In this document: piece by piece, positions 63,974 to 64,000 of the stretch
Layout: every line of letters starts with the position of its first letter
Numbering within the stretch: position 1 is the first letter of the stretch
DNA from: Mariniblastus sp.
GTDB lineage: Bacteria; Planctomycetota; Planctomycetia; Pirellulales; Pirellulaceae
DNA: 64,000 nucleotides
Assembly (NCBI GenBank): GCA_022447555.1
Contig: JAKVBF010000002.1
Location: forward strand, 124,001 to 188,000
Direction: 5' to 3'
Notes under the pieces: model-generated
Told to the model about the DNA's origin: nothing
The model's input: only the letters and a program-made list of their open reading frames with translations
Databases searched by the model: none
Translations under genes and position numbers: made by a program

Positions 63974-64000
63974 AAAACTAAAACACTTATCTTGAACGAA

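Overview
The window looks like chromosomal DNA from a member of the Planctomycetota, most likely a Pirellulaceae-type organism. This is inferred from protein families rather than from any rRNA gene. The signs are secreted sulfatases, a DUF1080 hydrolase, a planctomycete-type cytochrome c with paired CxxCH motifs, Hanks-type kinases with one transmembrane segment, NIPSNAP, CotH, S46 and M14 secreted proteins, a tetraheme UshA-like lipoprotein, and a loose gene layout with many strand switches and short operons. I saw no tRNA, rRNA, CRISPR array, insertion sequence or phage gene.

Layout. At 1-4642 is a small polysaccharide-degradation patch: a partial sulfatase, a pectate-lyase-like beta-helix protein, a sulfatase and a DUF1080 protein. 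At 4750-11157 are housekeeping genes: SUI1/YciH, Tex, a NYN-domain protein, a DUF3859-like protein, an ABC-F ATPase and a membrane protein. At 11385-15128 is a full-length MetH. At 15332-18495 are a degenerate CpsD/ParA-like ATPase, a small membrane protein candidate and a GT39-type membrane glycosyltransferase. ThiO and a TIGR04282-type glycosyltransferase overlap at 18514-20327. A kinase and a cytochrome-type lipoprotein overlap at 20591-24495. RNase R, GlgA and a YhaM-like HD exoribonuclease fill 24513-29831. From 29963 to 48700 there is a run of secreted or envelope proteins (NIPSNAP, M14, SnoaL-like, a Tyr/Gly-rich repeat protein, S46 peptidase, YihY, DUF1573, tetraheme protein, CotH) mixed with ProRS, a DUF4416 protein and a LeuB-family dehydrogenase. 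An HNH nuclease, FdxA, a LolA-like lipoprotein and its coupled partner lie at 49152-52083.

The most interesting region is 52615-60593. Three consecutive plus-strand genes encode a SecA-like ATPase that stops soon after the second motor domain, a membrane protein joining cytoplasmic GAF domains to a HlyD-type adaptor, and a membrane protein joining a PqqD-like N-terminus, an M50 HExxH core and a HlyD-type adaptor. A receptor-like kinase converges on them. Together they look like an export or peptide-maturation machine that I cannot match to a described secretion system.

The window ends with a Tat-exported sugar isomerase and an mtnB-mtnD-mtnC methionine-salvage operon, which complements the MetH found earlier in the window.
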